Source of the DNA: Strobilurus pachycystidiatus
Taxonomy: Eukaryota; Basidiomycota; Agaricomycetes; Agaricales; Physalacriaceae
Direction: 5' to 3'
Length of the DNA: 64,000 nt
Assembly (NCBI GenBank): GCA_019915135.1
Contig: JAHLMK010000007.1
Location: forward strand, 434,001 to 498,000
Shown: piece by piece, positions 31,179-42,414 of the stretch
Layout: every line of letters starts with the position of its first letter
Position numbering within the stretch: the stretch's first letter is position 1
Notes under the pieces: model-generated
Databases searched by the model: none
What the model was told of the DNA's origin: nothing
What the model saw: the letters and a program-made list of their open reading frames with translations, nothing else
Position numbers and translations under genes: made by a program

Positions 31179-32586
31179 ATGGACCACTCTACCACTATGA
31201 TGCCTACACCGAGCGTGGGAGGAGACCTCGATGATATCTTCTTCAATGGTACCACAAGTCCATCAAGGTGTGAACTTAAGTGGCCCAGTCTTGCTAGTTG
31301 AATCTTACAGCTTTCAGCCAATCTGAAACCTCAACACTAAATTACAGCCCGTTGTGCGTATTCTGCCATGAACTCTCCAAGCCTTGCATATACTTATACT
31401 GTTCGATAGCTCCGACGTGGCTACATCTCTTGATGATGAGGACGACGCATACTCTCCACGCTACGAGCCGGAACTGCCGATTGTTGGTGGCGGTTCGACA
31501 CTTTTTCCCTTGGACCACCACGAGTCTCTTCCTTTGTCTACTCTGCCTCCCCTCGACGACGATTTGCTGTCATTTTCGAGTGGTTCTTCTTCGAAGGCGG
31601 TCATCACAACCTCGTTTGAGATGGAAGTGAAGGTAGCGCTACCCACCTGCCCCTTAACCTCGCCGACTCCAAGCTCTCGTCCAAATCAAGCGCACGACGA
31701 GAACGACTGTCAGCCTGTTGCTGACGACGAGGACAAGGGGCTCACTGGCAAGGACCCGGAACAATGGGTCTATAGCTCCGACGTGGCTATACCTCAAGAT
31801 GAGTCCGACGTGATTCACTCTCCACGCTGGAAGGGCGCCGAGGCGGAACCTCTCCTTACTCCTGGAGATTCACCCTCAAGCTCTCAGGAGTCCCATCAGG
31901 CGCTGTCTTCTAGGGCGGTTAGGAAACACTCGTCGGTGGCCGCGCGCCGGCCTACCTCGCCAACTGTGGCAACTCAAGGTTTACCTCGCAAGCGATCTCA
32001 TGACGATGACGCCTATAAGCCCGGTGCTGAGGATGGGGACTCGAACGATGAGCTCGACTACTCCTCGGAGCGGTGGCGGAAGTCGCGCAAGCTTAGCACA
32101 ACTTCGACTCCTCGGACCGGGACAGTGTTCAAGGATGGGAAGGTCAAACGACGGGAGGCCCGCCGTGTGCGGTCCTCACCAGAGCGTGCCGAGCCTCTGC
32201 CCACCCGTCGCATGAATAAACAGAAGAACTCAACGGAACCTTCACTCGTTTCCCAATCGATGATCCCGGGCCCTCTGTCTCCTCCTCCCCGGCGCACTAA
32301 ATTTCGCTGCCAAGAAGCAAATTGCCACGCAACTTTTACCAGGAAAGGTGATGTTACACGGCATCACAGGACTTCCCATGAAAAGAATTTTATGCGCTGT
32401 CCGGTATGCTTTGAACTTCTATCGCGGAAAGACTCTCTGCGGCGACATGGTGACAGCCACCACCGCAACCACCCGACGTGGAAAAAGTGGAAGGTAGGAG
32501 CCTTTGAAGAGGAGGAAACGGAAGTATCTCCACCTGTACCCCGTATCATTCTCCCTTCGAAGAAGAGCTCGAAGCTTCCGACCTAG
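31179..32586 (+). CDS. C2H2 zinc-finger protein 2
   Basis: Three exons (31179-31267, 31318-31353, 31410-32586) give 433 residues, the largest of the local family. A long acidic/Ser-rich region contains an imperfect internal repeat (SSDVA...DDEDDAYSPR / SSDVAIPQDESDVIHSPR). Two C-terminal fingers follow: CQEANCHATFTRKGDVTRHH...H and CPVCFELLSRKDSLRRHGDSH. Nuclear factor, targets unknown. Confidence 0.85.
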
Positions 32587-33084
32587 TTACTTACTATTAG
32601 CCACTGAACAAGTAAATTTCATACTTATGCTTTCAACTCGTCATCCTCGTCTTGCGTAGTTATTTTATTTACATTCAATAGAATCTTAGACCCTCTCAAT
32701 CGAAATTGGTGCTGATAGCATGCAACGATACATGTCGCGATCTGAATCGCAATAGAGGCAGGACTTCGTCACGTGGCCAAATTCTTTCTCGTTCCTTCCC
32801 ACCATGACCATACTATGCCATCGCCATCCACCAGATCACTATGGCTCGCCATCGCAAGTCTGATGTGACGATGTATCTCCTACTCTTAAACCCCAAATGA
32901 AGATGGACCGGCTGCACCTCAAGTTTGTTGAAGTGGCGCAAAATGACGTGCGGTAAGCTCTCTGACTCCGAGTATTGGACCCACAAACGATTGGAAGTTA
33001 CCTTTGCAGTCTCGTGTTCTCCATTCAAATGTGGCGATCTCGCTCGGGTAAACTTTACACTTTCTTTGCTTCTCGACGATCATC
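32587..33084. other. intergenic spacer
   Basis: About 500 bases, no gene. GTGGCGCA occurs at 32933, 150 bases before the next start. Confidence 0.5.
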
Positions 33085-34204
33085 ATGGCTCGTCAAAGCA
33101 CCCCCTCCCTGCTCCTCGACGCATCGCTGGACGATGCTTCCGAGTCCGAACACGAATTCTGCGAGCCATTAGCGTCTTGGCGAGTACAACCCTGCAACAT
33201 CGCTCGGTGACTTATGTTTCTCAGGTGGCGGTCACCTTCCGAATTCTTCGTTGAATCTTCGGTCGAGCATTCATCTCCAGAATGTGCATCCAGGTCGCCA
33301 AGGAGTGCTTTGGGCGATCCAACTCATTATGAAGATCACCCTACGCCTTTAAACTTTCCAATGTATGTTGACTGTGATGTAGTTGGTCAACGAGAAGAAC
33401 GTCTTCGCTGTTCTGAGGACTTGCCAAGCTCGCCCTACTATGATTCAGGGCTCCAGGAGTTGCCCTATTTTCAGTAAGCATTGCAACGATTTCTCAATGT
33501 TCCCTCTCAGCTCACACAGGTGGCGTTCGCCGGGACTTTCTGATCACTCTGCGAACTCACCATGCACCTACTCGAGTCCATTCTTTCCCCCGGGCCCGAC
33601 ACACAGCACGTCTCACGGAAGGGAACCTATACAGTCACTGCAACAAGATGATTTCATGGCACTGCTTGACATCGAGGTCGAGCGTTGGTTCCAAGATGCA
33701 GAGGACTTCCTCGCCTCAATATTGAATGTGGAAGGGTACCACACACCATTTGTTCAGACTCAATTCATCGCCACGCCCGAACTTTTGCTTTCTAGTGAGT
33801 CTCACTGTGTTACATCGTCTCACGTGTACTCCTCATGCACTTTGATTGAAGCTCTAGGTATTCCAGAGCAAGTAACCGCACTTGAGATAGTATCTCTGAA
33901 ACAAGAAGCGATCGAACCACTCTGGCTGAAGGACCCCGTCGAGAGACAACGACCAAGCAAGGAGCTAGACTGGCTCTGTACAATGTGTCATCGGTCATTG
34001 TCCCGCCAAGACTCTCTCCTGCGGCACGGTTTCACCTTTCACTTGGAGATGGATTGGGAGGAATGGTCACGCGAATACCTCACAGTCATTAAAGATAACT
34101 ACATTGCGTTGGGCAAGTCTTTTGCTCTTGAACACGAACAGTCTAAGCTTTCGAATTCGGTGTGTAACTTTCTAGAGAAGCATCGTCATGTGGCGTCTGC
34201 ATAG
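33085..34204 (+). CDS. C2H2 zinc-finger protein 3, one finger left
   Basis: Preferred exons 33085-33206, 33294-33473 and 33511-34204 give 331 residues; the first intron join is uncertain. Only the second family finger remains (CTMCHRSLSRQDSLLRHGFTFH, followed by WEEW). The first finger, present in its relatives, is absent, and the region before it has no CxxxxC. It may be a diverged, weakly DNA-binding member or an early pseudogene, although the frame is open throughout. Confidence 0.65.
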
Positions 34205-35340
34205 ATGGTACCTTATTCCGTTCTATGCGTGTACTATAGATCAGTGTATTTCTCATATGCCTGGCAGTATGCCGTAATCTCACTATCTTGTGTCATTGTT
34301 CCGTCTTCGACATTTGTTGTGTTCTGTGGCGAAGCCAACCACAGTGGCACAATCTGAGCCGGCATGCCAGGGACCGTGACGTCTGGCTCGCGTGACAATC
34401 TTACCACCTTTTCAGCAGACTCAAATCATGCTTTTCATCGAGCGATAAAAGACCTGCAAATAGTGTACTGATCCTTGTAGGCGTCTTACACAAATAAGAA
34501 TACCCGCGCCCGTCTCCCTTTTCATTTACATAATGAGCTTCGTTTCTGCGGTCTTTACATCCGTGATCACCGAAGTGACTCTTACTTTCCGACCATCACA
34601 GATGAGAGCGACACGTCGCTTCTTCATGACATGCACGGGCCGGTGAACCATACATCGGATACTTGGAAATAGGTGAAAACTTGCATCAACTTGAAAACTT
34701 GCATCAACTTAAACGTCTTTCCCTGGGGCCTGGGCACTAGGTGAGTTTTATTCTGATTCTATCTTTCTAGCGTTCACGCCCCCACTCTAGCCACTTTTGT
34801 CCTTCATATGATCAATGTCATTACGTGTCCAGTACATCCCCTTGCCCGCTCTACTCATTTCTGAGGTAACCGACAGCGACTCCATGTTACAAGTCCCAAA
34901 TCACTAGCCGGTATGCCACAAGGAAGTGGGATCAGGTCATATCGCGTAGTACGATGTCTACGCAGCCTATCGAGTGTGTGCGACTGATATTGCGGTTTTC
35001 TTCCGGGTATATGCTTCCCCACAAACCGTACTATTCCTCCCGGAGTAAGCTAAACATTGACAGCGCTTCAGATAGCACATCAGCCTCATGTGCAATAATG
35101 TATACAGTATCAAAGCACGTTTCTCTTGTCTGTGGCGGCAATAGTCCGGTAAGCGAACTGAAAGGTGAGAAAATGTTACGATCTCCGTTTCCGGTCGGAG
35201 GATGACAGCGCCTTACGTCGATTCAGGATAAATTGTCGACCGTTGTAGATTGCGAATGTGCGCGCGACAGTGCGTCAATCACAGGGCCATAAACACAAGA
35301 TATAAACGCCCTATCTAGAGAGGGCCACATTACAACGTCC
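34205..35340. other. intergenic spacer with an 18-bp tandem repeat
   Basis: 1.1 kb without a recognised gene. GAAAACTTGCATCAACTT is repeated twice in tandem near 34675-34710. TATAAA lies at 35301-35306, 35 bases before the P450 start. Confidence 0.55.
35301..35306 (+). promoter_or_regulatory. TATA box of the P450 gene
   Basis: TATAAA 35-40 bases upstream of the ATG at 35341, implying a very short leader. Confidence 0.55.
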
Positions 35341-37506
35341 ATGGATTCTCTCCTGATTTTCGCTATAGTCACCCTTGTTGGCTTCGTTGTCCGAGCGCGC
35401 CAGCGGCGCTCTGCTCTCCCTGTACCTCCGGGCCCGAAGGGCCTTCCTTTGGTTGGCTGCCTATTCACAAGACCAACCAGTAACATCGTTGATGCTCACA
35501 TGGAATGGGCGGCTACTTACGGGGAACTCGTCTACTATGAGGTCGTTGGTCAACCCATAATCTTGATCAACTCTGAGAAAGCGGCAAACGACCTTTTCGA
35601 GAGACGTTCGTCAAACTACTCAGATAGACCATGTACGTCCTGCGTGACCTCTTTGGCAGCGTTAGTAACTCATCGAGCATTCATCGCCAGCCCATCATAT
35701 GCTCGCTGATCTCATGAAGCTGGACTACAACTTTACCATCATGCAATACAACGATGACTGGCGGTGAGTCGAGTCGTCAAGCACTTTCCTGGGCCGTGCA
35801 GTATGTGCTCATGACCCCTAGACTTCACCGTAAACTGTTTCATCAATCCTTCAACCTTACCCAGGCTCCCAAGTATCAGCCTATCCAATTGGAAGCCACC
35901 GCTACACTGTTGCGGCATATGCTCAAGTCCCCTGAAGATTTTTTCCTACATGCTCGTCAGTAAGTCGTCAGCATGCTACGACGTTGTATATTCCCTGTTA
36001 AGCGTCACCATAATACAGTCTTACTGCCTCGATAGCTCTGCGCGTTACCTATGGATACGATGTCAAGCCTTCCAATGATCCATACATTGATCTCATTGAC
36101 CGAACCATGAGGAAGCTCGCACTCGCTGCCAACCCCGGAAACTATCTAGTCGACTATCTCCCGTCAATGAAGATGATACCGTGTGAGTACACTTCTAGGG
36201 AGTCCGACTGCGTTCTAAGTTTTCCAGCCTGGTTTCCATTTGCGACCTTCAAACGAGAAGCCGCGGCAGTTTGCGGAGACGTTCGAGCGATACGTGACCT
36301 TCCGGTCCAGAGAGCTCAAAAGGAAATGGTGCGCGTCTCTCATTGACTCCTCAGCGACTGTCTAATGACCTTGGGACTTGCACATCAGGAGGAAGGAAAA
36401 GTAACTTCGTGCTTTGTTACCACTAACCTCGACAAAATCATAGACGAAAAAGATGAGAAGCGGCGGGAAAAGATGTCGGAAGTCATGAAGAATGTCGCGG
36501 GAGCTATTTTCTTCGGTGAGCAACCGTTATCCAGTCGATAACACGTGGATAATGCTGAACCTCACACAGCGGGCGCAGATACGGTTTGTTACCTCATCAC
36601 TGTCTCTTATCTGGGTGTCTCACGTACGCGACAGACTGTTTCTGCGATCCTGACAGCCATCCTGGCCATGGTTGTACATCCGGATGTTGTGGCTAGGGCC
36701 CACGCTGAACTGGATAAGGTAGTCGGAAGAAACAGGCTTCCGGAATTCCACGATCGCCCCGACCTCCCTTGGATTGAGGCCTTGATTCTCGAATCGCTTC
36801 GCTGGCGACCAACCTTCCCCACTGGTTTGTCTCTTGCTTGCACACGATCTCATTTGCTTCAATGATCCGTCTTCGTAGATCTTCCACACGCTAGTGTGGC
36901 CGACGATGTCTATGATGGTTACTTCATCCCAGCAGGTAAGCACTCAAAAAATCACATTCATAGCCCACTTACGTTTTCATACTAATCCAGGCTCTATCAT
37001 CTTGGCAAATACGTGGTATGACTGGATTCGTATCGGTCGTCTCTACTCTCATGTACTCGTCTCAGGGCCATGCTTCGCGATCCCAATGCCTACAGAGACC
37101 CCGACGCTTTCAATCCTGAACGTTTTCTGGGTGACAATCCCGAGCCCGACCCGGTCACAAGAGGCATATTTGGTTTTGGGAGACGGTATGTCGTCCGTGC
37201 ACCAACTCACCATCTGTTCTTGACTTTTGAAGTATCTGTCCGGGACGTTACCTCGCCATGAACACGATTTTCATCGCTGTGGCGTCTCTACTGTGGGCAT
37301 TCGATATCGAGAAGGCTAGAGACGAGGACGGCCACGAGATCGAGGTCGACGATAAAGCATATCTCGACAGCTTCCTCCTGTTCGTGTCTCGTTCATCGGC
37401 ATGCACCTCGCCCTCACCCTCTGCTTTATATAGTCACCCTCTCCCATTTAGATGCAAGTTCTCACCGCGGTTCTCAGAGGTACGCGATATCATCGAAGGG
37501 GCATGA
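35341..37506 (+). CDS. cytochrome P450 monooxygenase
   Basis: Thirteen exons (35341-35632, 35691-35763, 35822-35959, 36019-36182, 36228-36328, 36389-36515, 36570-36583, 36635-36824, 36879-36935, 36991-37015, 37066-37185, 37233-37385, 37434-37506) give 508 residues. One exon is only 14 nt. An N-terminal membrane anchor (LLIFAIVTLVGFVV) comes first, then the proline hinge PPGPKG. All the class motifs are present: I-helix AGADTT, ExxR as ESLR, FNPERF, and the haem loop FGFGRRICPG with its cysteine. It should be an active ER-bound oxidase, similar in layout to basidiomycete CYP families used on xenobiotics or secondary metabolites. It sits within the C2H2 family cluster; no biosynthetic partner genes are nearby. 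Confidence 0.92.
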
Positions 37507-37734
37507 ATCATATTATATTTGCATGGGGGCATAGGGGCATGTTTGTATTCTAATTTGTTGTCGTGTTGTGTTCTACTTCTTCGTCTGCGTGCGATTGCTC
37601 CATCGTTTTCCACGCGGCCCGGCAAGCATCATCGTCATGGTAGTATCCCACTATCCATTTGCCCGAGCCGTCTTCGCTACGTGCACTCGTAGTCTGTGCA
37701 TCGTCCAAAGACTCATCGGTAGTAACCGCCACAA

Positions 37735-38537
37735 TCACCTCGACATCCGCATCTTCTGCTGGAGCGCAAGAGCCTTCTTCTGATGAGTCCGATTGTCAAG
37801 AGCCGAAAACGCCCAATAGGATTCCATATACTGGAAGAACGCCTGCTTCCATCCATCTCGGTCGTCAGCGTGATCCCCGGATCTCAATCCGTGCCTCTCC
37901 AAAGAATCCTGGCGCAATACCGTCTTGTGGCAGACAGGACACCTCCACTCCCACTCGAGTCCCAGCTTGTGGACGGTGCGATTGTGGCGATCCGCATCCG
38001 CCTGACGAACGAATGTACTGGGGCAGGTGCCACTGGGGCAGCGAATTCGCCCATCATCCATCCGTGAGATTGTCTTCCTACGCTGCTTCTTCACAACCCT
38101 AGGTTTGGGCTTTTCCTCCTCCTCCTCCTCCTCCTCCTCCTCATCGGGAGTCTCCTCTTTAACGTAGATAACCCGGCCTTTCTGGCGCTGAGGACGTCTA
38201 CTCGTGGACTGTCTTGTCATCGGAAAAGCAGATTCGTCTTTGATGAAGACCACATCGGGTGGGGGAGGTGTCAGAGGGCTTCCCTCGCGCACGGAGTTGT
38301 GAGAATAGGACCCGAGTGGAGGAGATTCCCTCCTTTCGACTTTGATCGGCGTGAAGGGCGGTGGAAGCGACGAGGGAGATGCTTCGCTCTGCGGGCGTAT
38401 CATTCGAGGGGCTGACAGGAGTCAGATGCGATATTTATCATCGGGGGAATGGACTCACGAGGTCTGTATTGATCTCTAACGACGACACCCTTGGTGATAT
38501 CTGTGGCGCACTTAGCACATGATAGAGTGATATCCAT
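37735..38537 (-). CDS. C2H2 zinc-finger protein 4
   Basis: Exons 38537-38459 and 38411-37735 give 251 residues from MDITLSCAKC. An upstream exon is possible. A Pro/Ser/Glu region carries a run of eleven glutamates, then a basic patch (KKQRRK), then two fingers: CPSGTCPSTFVRQADADRHNR..H and CPVCHKTVLRQDSLERHG...H, as in the other three local members. It is on the opposite strand, so the family spread with inversion. Confidence 0.78.
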
Positions 38538-38841
38538 TTGCTTACGAGGGCGGGTGCCACGGTGTGCTGTAGTCAAAGGTTCTTCTGGAACAGTGCTGTT
38601 TAGAGGTTCAGGGAGCTGTGAGGATAGTAGAAGCAATAATTCATGTACCTCATGCGTTGTGGCGTTTCCCTCTCATCGATGGAGAGATGGGACAAGTGGC
38701 CAAGAAGTCGCCTAGACACTATCAGGATATATCACCCACGAGTTAACGATGATTCCGCTCACGAGGGGGTGGCTAAGCGCCCGGTGGCGCTCACCGGGGG
38801 CGCCTCTTGTGCGACAGCAAAACCAGTGCTACAAAACGAGT
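38538..38841. other. intergenic or 5' region of zinc-finger gene 4
   Basis: Several GTGGCG-type motifs lie in and beside this stretch (38503, 38657, 38943). No gene is certain. Confidence 0.4.
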
Positions 38842-39117
38842 TTAGCGCTTGGTCGGAGGTTTCGCAAGGAAAACACACTCTCGGATCGGCGTCAGAGGCG
38901 TTTCGAACGTCCTAGGGGAAGGGAATATGAGTGGGAGGTTTGTGGCGCGCAGAGATCACTACCTTGTGGCGGTTTCATAGAACGGACCGATTACAGCGTC
39001 GCCGTGATTGGAGCGCACGATGATCTCGGTCGTCGTCTTTGTCGTCTCTCGGGTTGTGTCGCCAAAGTGTATGGTCTGCTTGCTCTGCGTGGTGTTCACA
39101 GCGAGGGAGAGTGTCAT
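38842..39117 (-). CDS. possible small two-exon protein
   Basis: Exons 39117-38963 and 38911-38842 would give 74 residues beginning MTLSLAVNTTQSKQ and ending LAKPPTKR. Splice sites are GT/AG and a TATATGA lies upstream near 39235. No family is recognised. It could instead be a 5' exon of the zinc-finger gene to its left, or noise. Confidence 0.3.
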
Positions 39118-40148
39118 CACGGCCGAAGTGGCGTCGGAAGTGGAAGGGAAAAGAGAGGGTGGACAGCTTTGAGATGTTACGGAATGCACATGAGGGGTGC
39201 AAAGACCTATGTCGGGTGGATGGAAACGGGTCATATAGCGTCCGTCCGGTCTTTTGTCCATGTATAGCAGTTGTATAGCCCACAATGGGAATGGAATCGG
39301 AGCCGCCACAATCCTGCCGAAGTGGTGGGTCCCAATTAAAGCGAGATATGGTCCGTGAGTGGGGCAAAGGCCTGGAAAGGCAATCATATCATTCATATCT
39401 GTGGACAGAACTGGCTGGAACGCCACTTTCTAGCAAAAAACTGCATCAATGGCAGGGAAACCTGGTGCCACAGTCAATTGTTATGTACTTGATGGATTGA
39501 TGCAGGAAGCCACGACAGTGGGACTATCAGAAACGGCAGCAGCCATGAGAGGCGGAAAGCTCCTCCTTCGTCGTTGTGGCGGCGGACAGCGTCGCAGCGA
39601 GGTCATCGTTCGGATTCAGCAGGTTGTCGGCTGTAGTCGGCCGGTACACTCGGACCGACCATGTGGGCGCGATCCTGATCCGATCACCAGAAGCCGGAAA
39701 TGCCGGTGCATAATTGCCGTCAGATTGGCAGGGTTCACCTCACATTCTTTGTTCCGCCATCACTTCGACAAATTCTTGAAGCTGGGTTGACTGTAAATCA
39801 CTGCACGTTCTTGGCTTTCTACTCGGTCTTGCGTGCCAAATCCATCTCAATGTCTTGTCTAGAGGGTCCTCTCTTGGCTGAAACCCGCAATCGTAACGCG
39901 ATCACGGGAATTGCGGGCGGGAAATGAGCGGGATGGTTGTCGTGATTAACCTGGTTGCTATGGAGCGCCGCTTCTTCCGTGGGGCTTTATATTCCCAAAC
40001 ACTTGGGGCCAGCTTCTCTGTGGAGTATCATGGGGCGCGCGTCGCGTATAAAGAGCTGGCTTCAGAGCGACGAAAATGCATCCTGCCTCTCTTCAGTCAA
40101 CCACCACATTCACTCACTCTTTACCAACCCACACTCTTTCGTGCCCAC
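39118..40148. other. intergenic, no gene recognised
   Basis: 1 kb. GTCGCGTATAAAG at 40041-40053 is the core promoter of the following gene. Confidence 0.5.
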
Positions 40149-40873
40149 ATGTTCTTCGCTCGCGTCGCTGCTTCCCTGTTCTTCGTCTCCGCTGCCCTCG
40201 TCAGCGCTGCTCCCACTCCCTCATTCCTACTCTCGATGTCACCGCTGTCGAGAGCAAGGTCCAGGGCGTCCTTACCACCCTCAAGGGCACGACCGACGGC
40301 ATTCTCCCTAAGATCTGTAAGCTTACCTCTGTGCAACAACGGCGCGCATTTGCTGATCAGTTGATGCATAGCGGCTATCACCGGTGAAGTTTCTGAGGAA
40401 GCGATCTCCCCTCTCCTCAACGAGGTGGCCACTGCTTTGGAGACTGCAGTCTCTTCCCTCCAAGCCATCGAGTCGGGAGCCCCCGGTGTGCCCAAAACCG
40501 ATGCCGTCGCCAAGGTTCTGAGCGGAGTCATCGCCGTGAGTCGATATTATTCATGTCTGTCTGTCGTCTCTTATTGACACGAATCCATGTAGGACGTCAG
40601 CAACACCCTCGCACCCATCCTTAGCGAGGTCCTCGCCATCCCTGCCGTCAAGAGCCTCCTCCAGGAGAAAGTCAACCCTCTCCTCAACACCGTCTTGACA
40701 ACTGTCAACGCCCTCCTTCCGGTGTCCTCCCTGTCGTTGTCGGACTGTAAGCCCGTTCATCACTCATCTATCCGGCGCTATCTGACTCCGCCGCCTGCAG
40801 CCTCAGCAAAGTCACTGGTCTCCTCAGCTCCCTCGGTCTGGGCAGCGTCGTAGCCACCCTCGGTGCTTTGTAA
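40149..40873 (+). pseudogene. secreted hydrophobic protein, two 1-nt frameshifts
   Basis: Four exons (40149-40316, 40372-40535, 40593-40746, 40801-40873) have clean GT-AG borders but total 559 nt, two short of a multiple of three. A signal peptide (MFFARVAASLFFVSAALVSA) is in one frame. The mature part (LDVTAVESKVQGVLTTLKG...) needs one extra base near 40222. The conserved-looking end (LSKVTGLLSSLGLGSVVATL) needs another near 40720. The protein is alanine/leucine/valine-rich, like fungal hydrophobic surface-binding or galactomannoprotein-type secreted proteins. It is either a recent pseudogene or carries two assembly errors. Confidence 0.65.
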
Positions 40874-41588
40874 ATTTGCATACAGACGGAATATTCACGT
40901 ACTTGATACCCTCATCATCTAATTTATATATCCCTATCTGTTGTTTGTGCTTTCCGCCCAGCTTTCCGGTTCCTTTTCAGAAGTTCACACTCCTTTGTCG
41001 CTTCCTTGACCGCGTTTGATGTACAATGAACTGTTAAACTTCTTGCGGTCTATTCTCCGCGTCGATGACAGTGACAATCATCAGCGCGCTTAGCGCCAGC
41101 TGTGCTATTTCGACGTCAAGTGAGACGCAACTCAATGGCATACAGCCCTCATAAACCTGAAATAGCGGAGGAGCGAACGTGTCGTGTAGGGTCACGCACT
41201 GGCCACAGTGATCGTTATTAAACCTGATTGGTCGTGCCATTCAAAGGTTCCCGCTCGTTTACAGCCTTGAAAGAGACATGATACAAAAACTTTACAGCCC
41301 TTTGATACGTACAGGTATATCGTTCGGAAGACCATCCGCTCGCTACGCGTTCCGTCCACAGTTCCCGCTCGTCCACAGCATCTATTGTGACGCAACTCAA
41401 TGGCCTGCAATATTCATAGGCCTGAAACATTGTGCAGACGAACAGGTGCATATTGCGTGCCATAATACGCGCGCGCGCGAGATTCAGTGGTTCGCATCGC
41501 CGCCGCCGACATGATCGCATACCTTGTTCGCCTATAAAAGCTATGGCCCCCCAAACATTCAACATTCCAGAGTCATCCTCTCCTTACC
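40874..41588. repeat. spacer with short diverged direct repeats
   Basis: GACGCAACTCAATGGC occurs at 41123 and 41389, each followed by similar sequence (CATA...CCTGAAA). TTCCCGCTCGTxxACAGC occurs at 41248 and 41361. A local duplication of about 115-265 bases has decayed. TATAAAAG at 41533 serves the next gene. Confidence 0.55.
41533..41540 (+). promoter_or_regulatory. TATA box
   Basis: TATAAAAG preceded by CGCC, 49 bases before the ATG at 41589. Confidence 0.6.
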
Positions 41589-42102
41589 ATGAAGCTCTCA
41601 GCCCTCTCCCTGACCACTCTCGTCGCCCTGGTTGCGAACGTTGGCGCCATATGCCCTGGGTTCAACTATGCCATCGGCAATGTCATCCCCCTCGGCAATG
41701 GCATCAACCGCTGTGCGTTGTGTGAGGCTTTTTTCGCCACTGCACGATGCTGAGGCTGCACTACTTATGTAGGGAATGTCTACGACGACAGCTGCAACAT
41801 CGTCGACGGGCTGACGACTACGAACAATCCGTGCGACGAGGGAATCTTCGGGTGCAGCCCCCCGCCGATCATCTTCGATAGATACACCAATACGTTCACG
41901 CACCTCATGTTTGTTTCTCCTCAGTATGTACATTGCAAAGGCTGACTTGAAACGCCATCCAGATACGCGTGCCGTACCGACCCCAACTCGGGAGTGTGTG
42001 GCAGCGATGTGATCTCTGTTTGTGTGAGTAGCTCGCAAGCTTCGGACGCGAAGCATAGTCTAATTTTACGCGTTTTGTCAGTGCCGGAACGACGGGAACT
42101 GA
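41589..42102 (+). CDS. small secreted cysteine-rich protein
   Basis: Four exons (41589-41712, 41773-41908, 41963-42023, 42082-42102) give 113 residues. A signal peptide (MKLSALSLTTLVALVANVGA) is followed by a mature domain with eight or nine cysteines. Its blocks are ICPGFNYAIGN, WNVYDDSCNIVDGL, CDEGIFGCSPPP, YACRTDPNSGVCGSD and a CC doublet ending CCRNDGN. Such proteins are common in mushroom secretomes; the function of the family is not known to me. Confidence 0.8.
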
Positions 42103-42414
42103 ATGGTGGCGTCTCTGGGCGCGTTATGTGCCCATACTACGCGTTCAACACGCGGCGTCTAGCTTTCGAGATCAATGTAAAAACAACTGTAATAACACCC
42201 AATGTCCGGTTCGTTTTGTTGAGGCACGTCCCAGTGCTCACTCAGATGGATGCTGTGAGGAAAAATCAGCCTGCCAATTTCCAGTTCTCTGGGCCACAGA
42301 TTCGCCAGCTTCGTGGTCGAACCCCAGGACGCGTCTCTCCCAAAAGGTCCGAAAGGTCCCACGCTATGTTGTTGCAAGTGGAGCGTCACTTGTGATGTCA
42401 TCTGTGCGCCTTCA
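42103..42414. other. short spacer
   Basis: 312 bases; promoter and 5' UTR of the BTB gene. Nothing else is seen. Confidence 0.5.

Noticed and set aside
34675..34712. Two 18-bp repeats considered as a CRISPR or satellite seed
   Set aside because: Only two adjacent units, no spacers, eukaryotic context.
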